In this document: positions 6,200 to 6,421 of the stretch, piece by piece | Position numbering within the stretch: position 1 is the first letter of the stretch | Layout of the letters: every line of letters begins with the position of its first letter | NCBI GenBank assembly: GCA_030453005.1 | Contig: JAKDLE010000177.1 | Coordinates: 1-6,421, forward strand | Direction of reading: 5' to 3' | DNA: 6,421 nt | Source: Pseudonocardia sp. | GTDB lineage: Bacteria; Actinomycetota; Actinomycetes; Mycobacteriales; Pseudonocardiaceae | Made by a program: the position numbers and the translations under genes | The notes under the pieces: model-generated | What the model was told of the DNA's origin: nothing | The model's input: only the letters and a program-made list of their open reading frames with translations | Database searches by the model: none

Positions 6200-6421
6200 T
6201 TCCTCGCCGCACTGTTCGGACGAGCACCCCCCGCACCTGCTCGGCGATGACGAGGTCCTCCCGGGCCGACACCACCACCGTGTGCGCCGCCGCGGTGTCC
6301 GCGCCGACGACCGCGTCCCCGTCCGCCGCCGCGTTGCGGTCGGCGTCCATCACCAGGCCCAGGAACCCGAGCCCGTCGACGACCCGCTGGACCTGGCCGC
6401 GGTCCTTCGTCGGTGCCACAT
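6171..6421 (-). CDS. unrecognised protein, C-terminal part (enters from right edge)
   Basis: This minus-strand frame is open from the window edge to TGA at 6173-6171, about 83 codons. I do not recognise the family. The segment reads as a small alpha/beta piece: QVQRVVDGLGFLGLVMDAD, then alanine/aspartate-rich residues, then a hydrophobic strand HTVVVSA followed by REDLVIAEQVRGVLV. Nearly every third codon position is G or C up to about 6215, which supports real coding; after that the codons become mixed (RTVRRGISPRGGRSE), suggesting a drifted tail. A GTG at 6419-6417 could be a start, but the frame continues past the edge, so the true start is probably outside. The strand-then-helix tail faintly recalls PIN-type proteins, but no catalytic acids can be assigned and I do not claim it. 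It overlaps the 3' end of Uma2 by 29 bp, tail to tail. Confidence 0.45.
   Translation of the reverse strand, partial: VAPTKDRGQVQRVVDGLGFLGLVMDADRNAAADGDAVVGADTAAAHTVVVSAREDLVIAEQVRGVLVRTVRRGISPRGGRSE

Noticed and set aside
6171..6421. PIN-domain toxin identity for the right-edge gene, making a toxin next to Uma2
   Set aside because: Only a vague strand-helix resemblance; no catalytic aspartates can be placed and the N terminus is outside the window.

Overview
The window reads as chromosomal DNA of a high-GC actinomycete, most likely of the Pseudonocardia/mycobacterium-type group. I judge this from the visibly very GC-rich sequence with G/C at nearly all third codon positions, a coenzyme-F420-type luciferase-like oxidoreductase, a succinate-semialdehyde dehydrogenase that reads like mycobacterial GabD1, and a stand-alone Clp N-domain protein. 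Genus is inference; nothing here fixes it.

Layout from left to right. (1) Positions 1-137, minus strand: the first 45 codons of a membrane protein that looks like the prolipoprotein diacylglyceryl transferase (Lgt) family, running off the left edge. One base before its GTG start is the stop codon of a minus-strand frame with a very hydrophobic aromatic tail (139-213), perhaps the remnant of a neighbouring gene. (2) 167-2665, plus: a large FtsX-type ABC permease that lacks the first transmembrane helix; no ATPase partner is in the window. (3) 2695-3189, plus: a small Clp N-domain-only protein with a perfect AGGAGG. (4) 3199-4152, minus: an F420-dependent LLM-class oxidoreductase, tail to tail with the Clp-N gene (9 bp between stops). 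(5) 4219-5613, plus: gabD1-like succinate-semialdehyde dehydrogenase, divergent from gene 4 across 66 bp. (6) 5630-6199, plus: a Uma2/DUF820 PD-(D/E)XK nuclease-like protein, 16 bp after gabD1. (7) 6171-6421, minus: the C-terminal part of an unrecognised protein entering from the right edge and overlapping the end of Uma2 tail to tail by 29 bp.

How they fit together: the permease and Clp-N genes could be one transcript; the oxidoreductase and dehydrogenase share a divergent promoter region and both are redox enzymes, but no shared pathway can be read from sequence. GabD1 feeds succinate semialdehyde into the TCA cycle as succinate. Uma2 proteins are scattered accessory genes and need not be related to the neighbours.

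I found no CRISPR array, tRNA, rRNA, insertion sequence, phage gene or convincing terminator. I do not see a clear new multi-gene system. The most interesting points are the apparent breakpoint at the 5' end of the permease, the degenerate Clp N-domain protein, and start regions that look leaderless.
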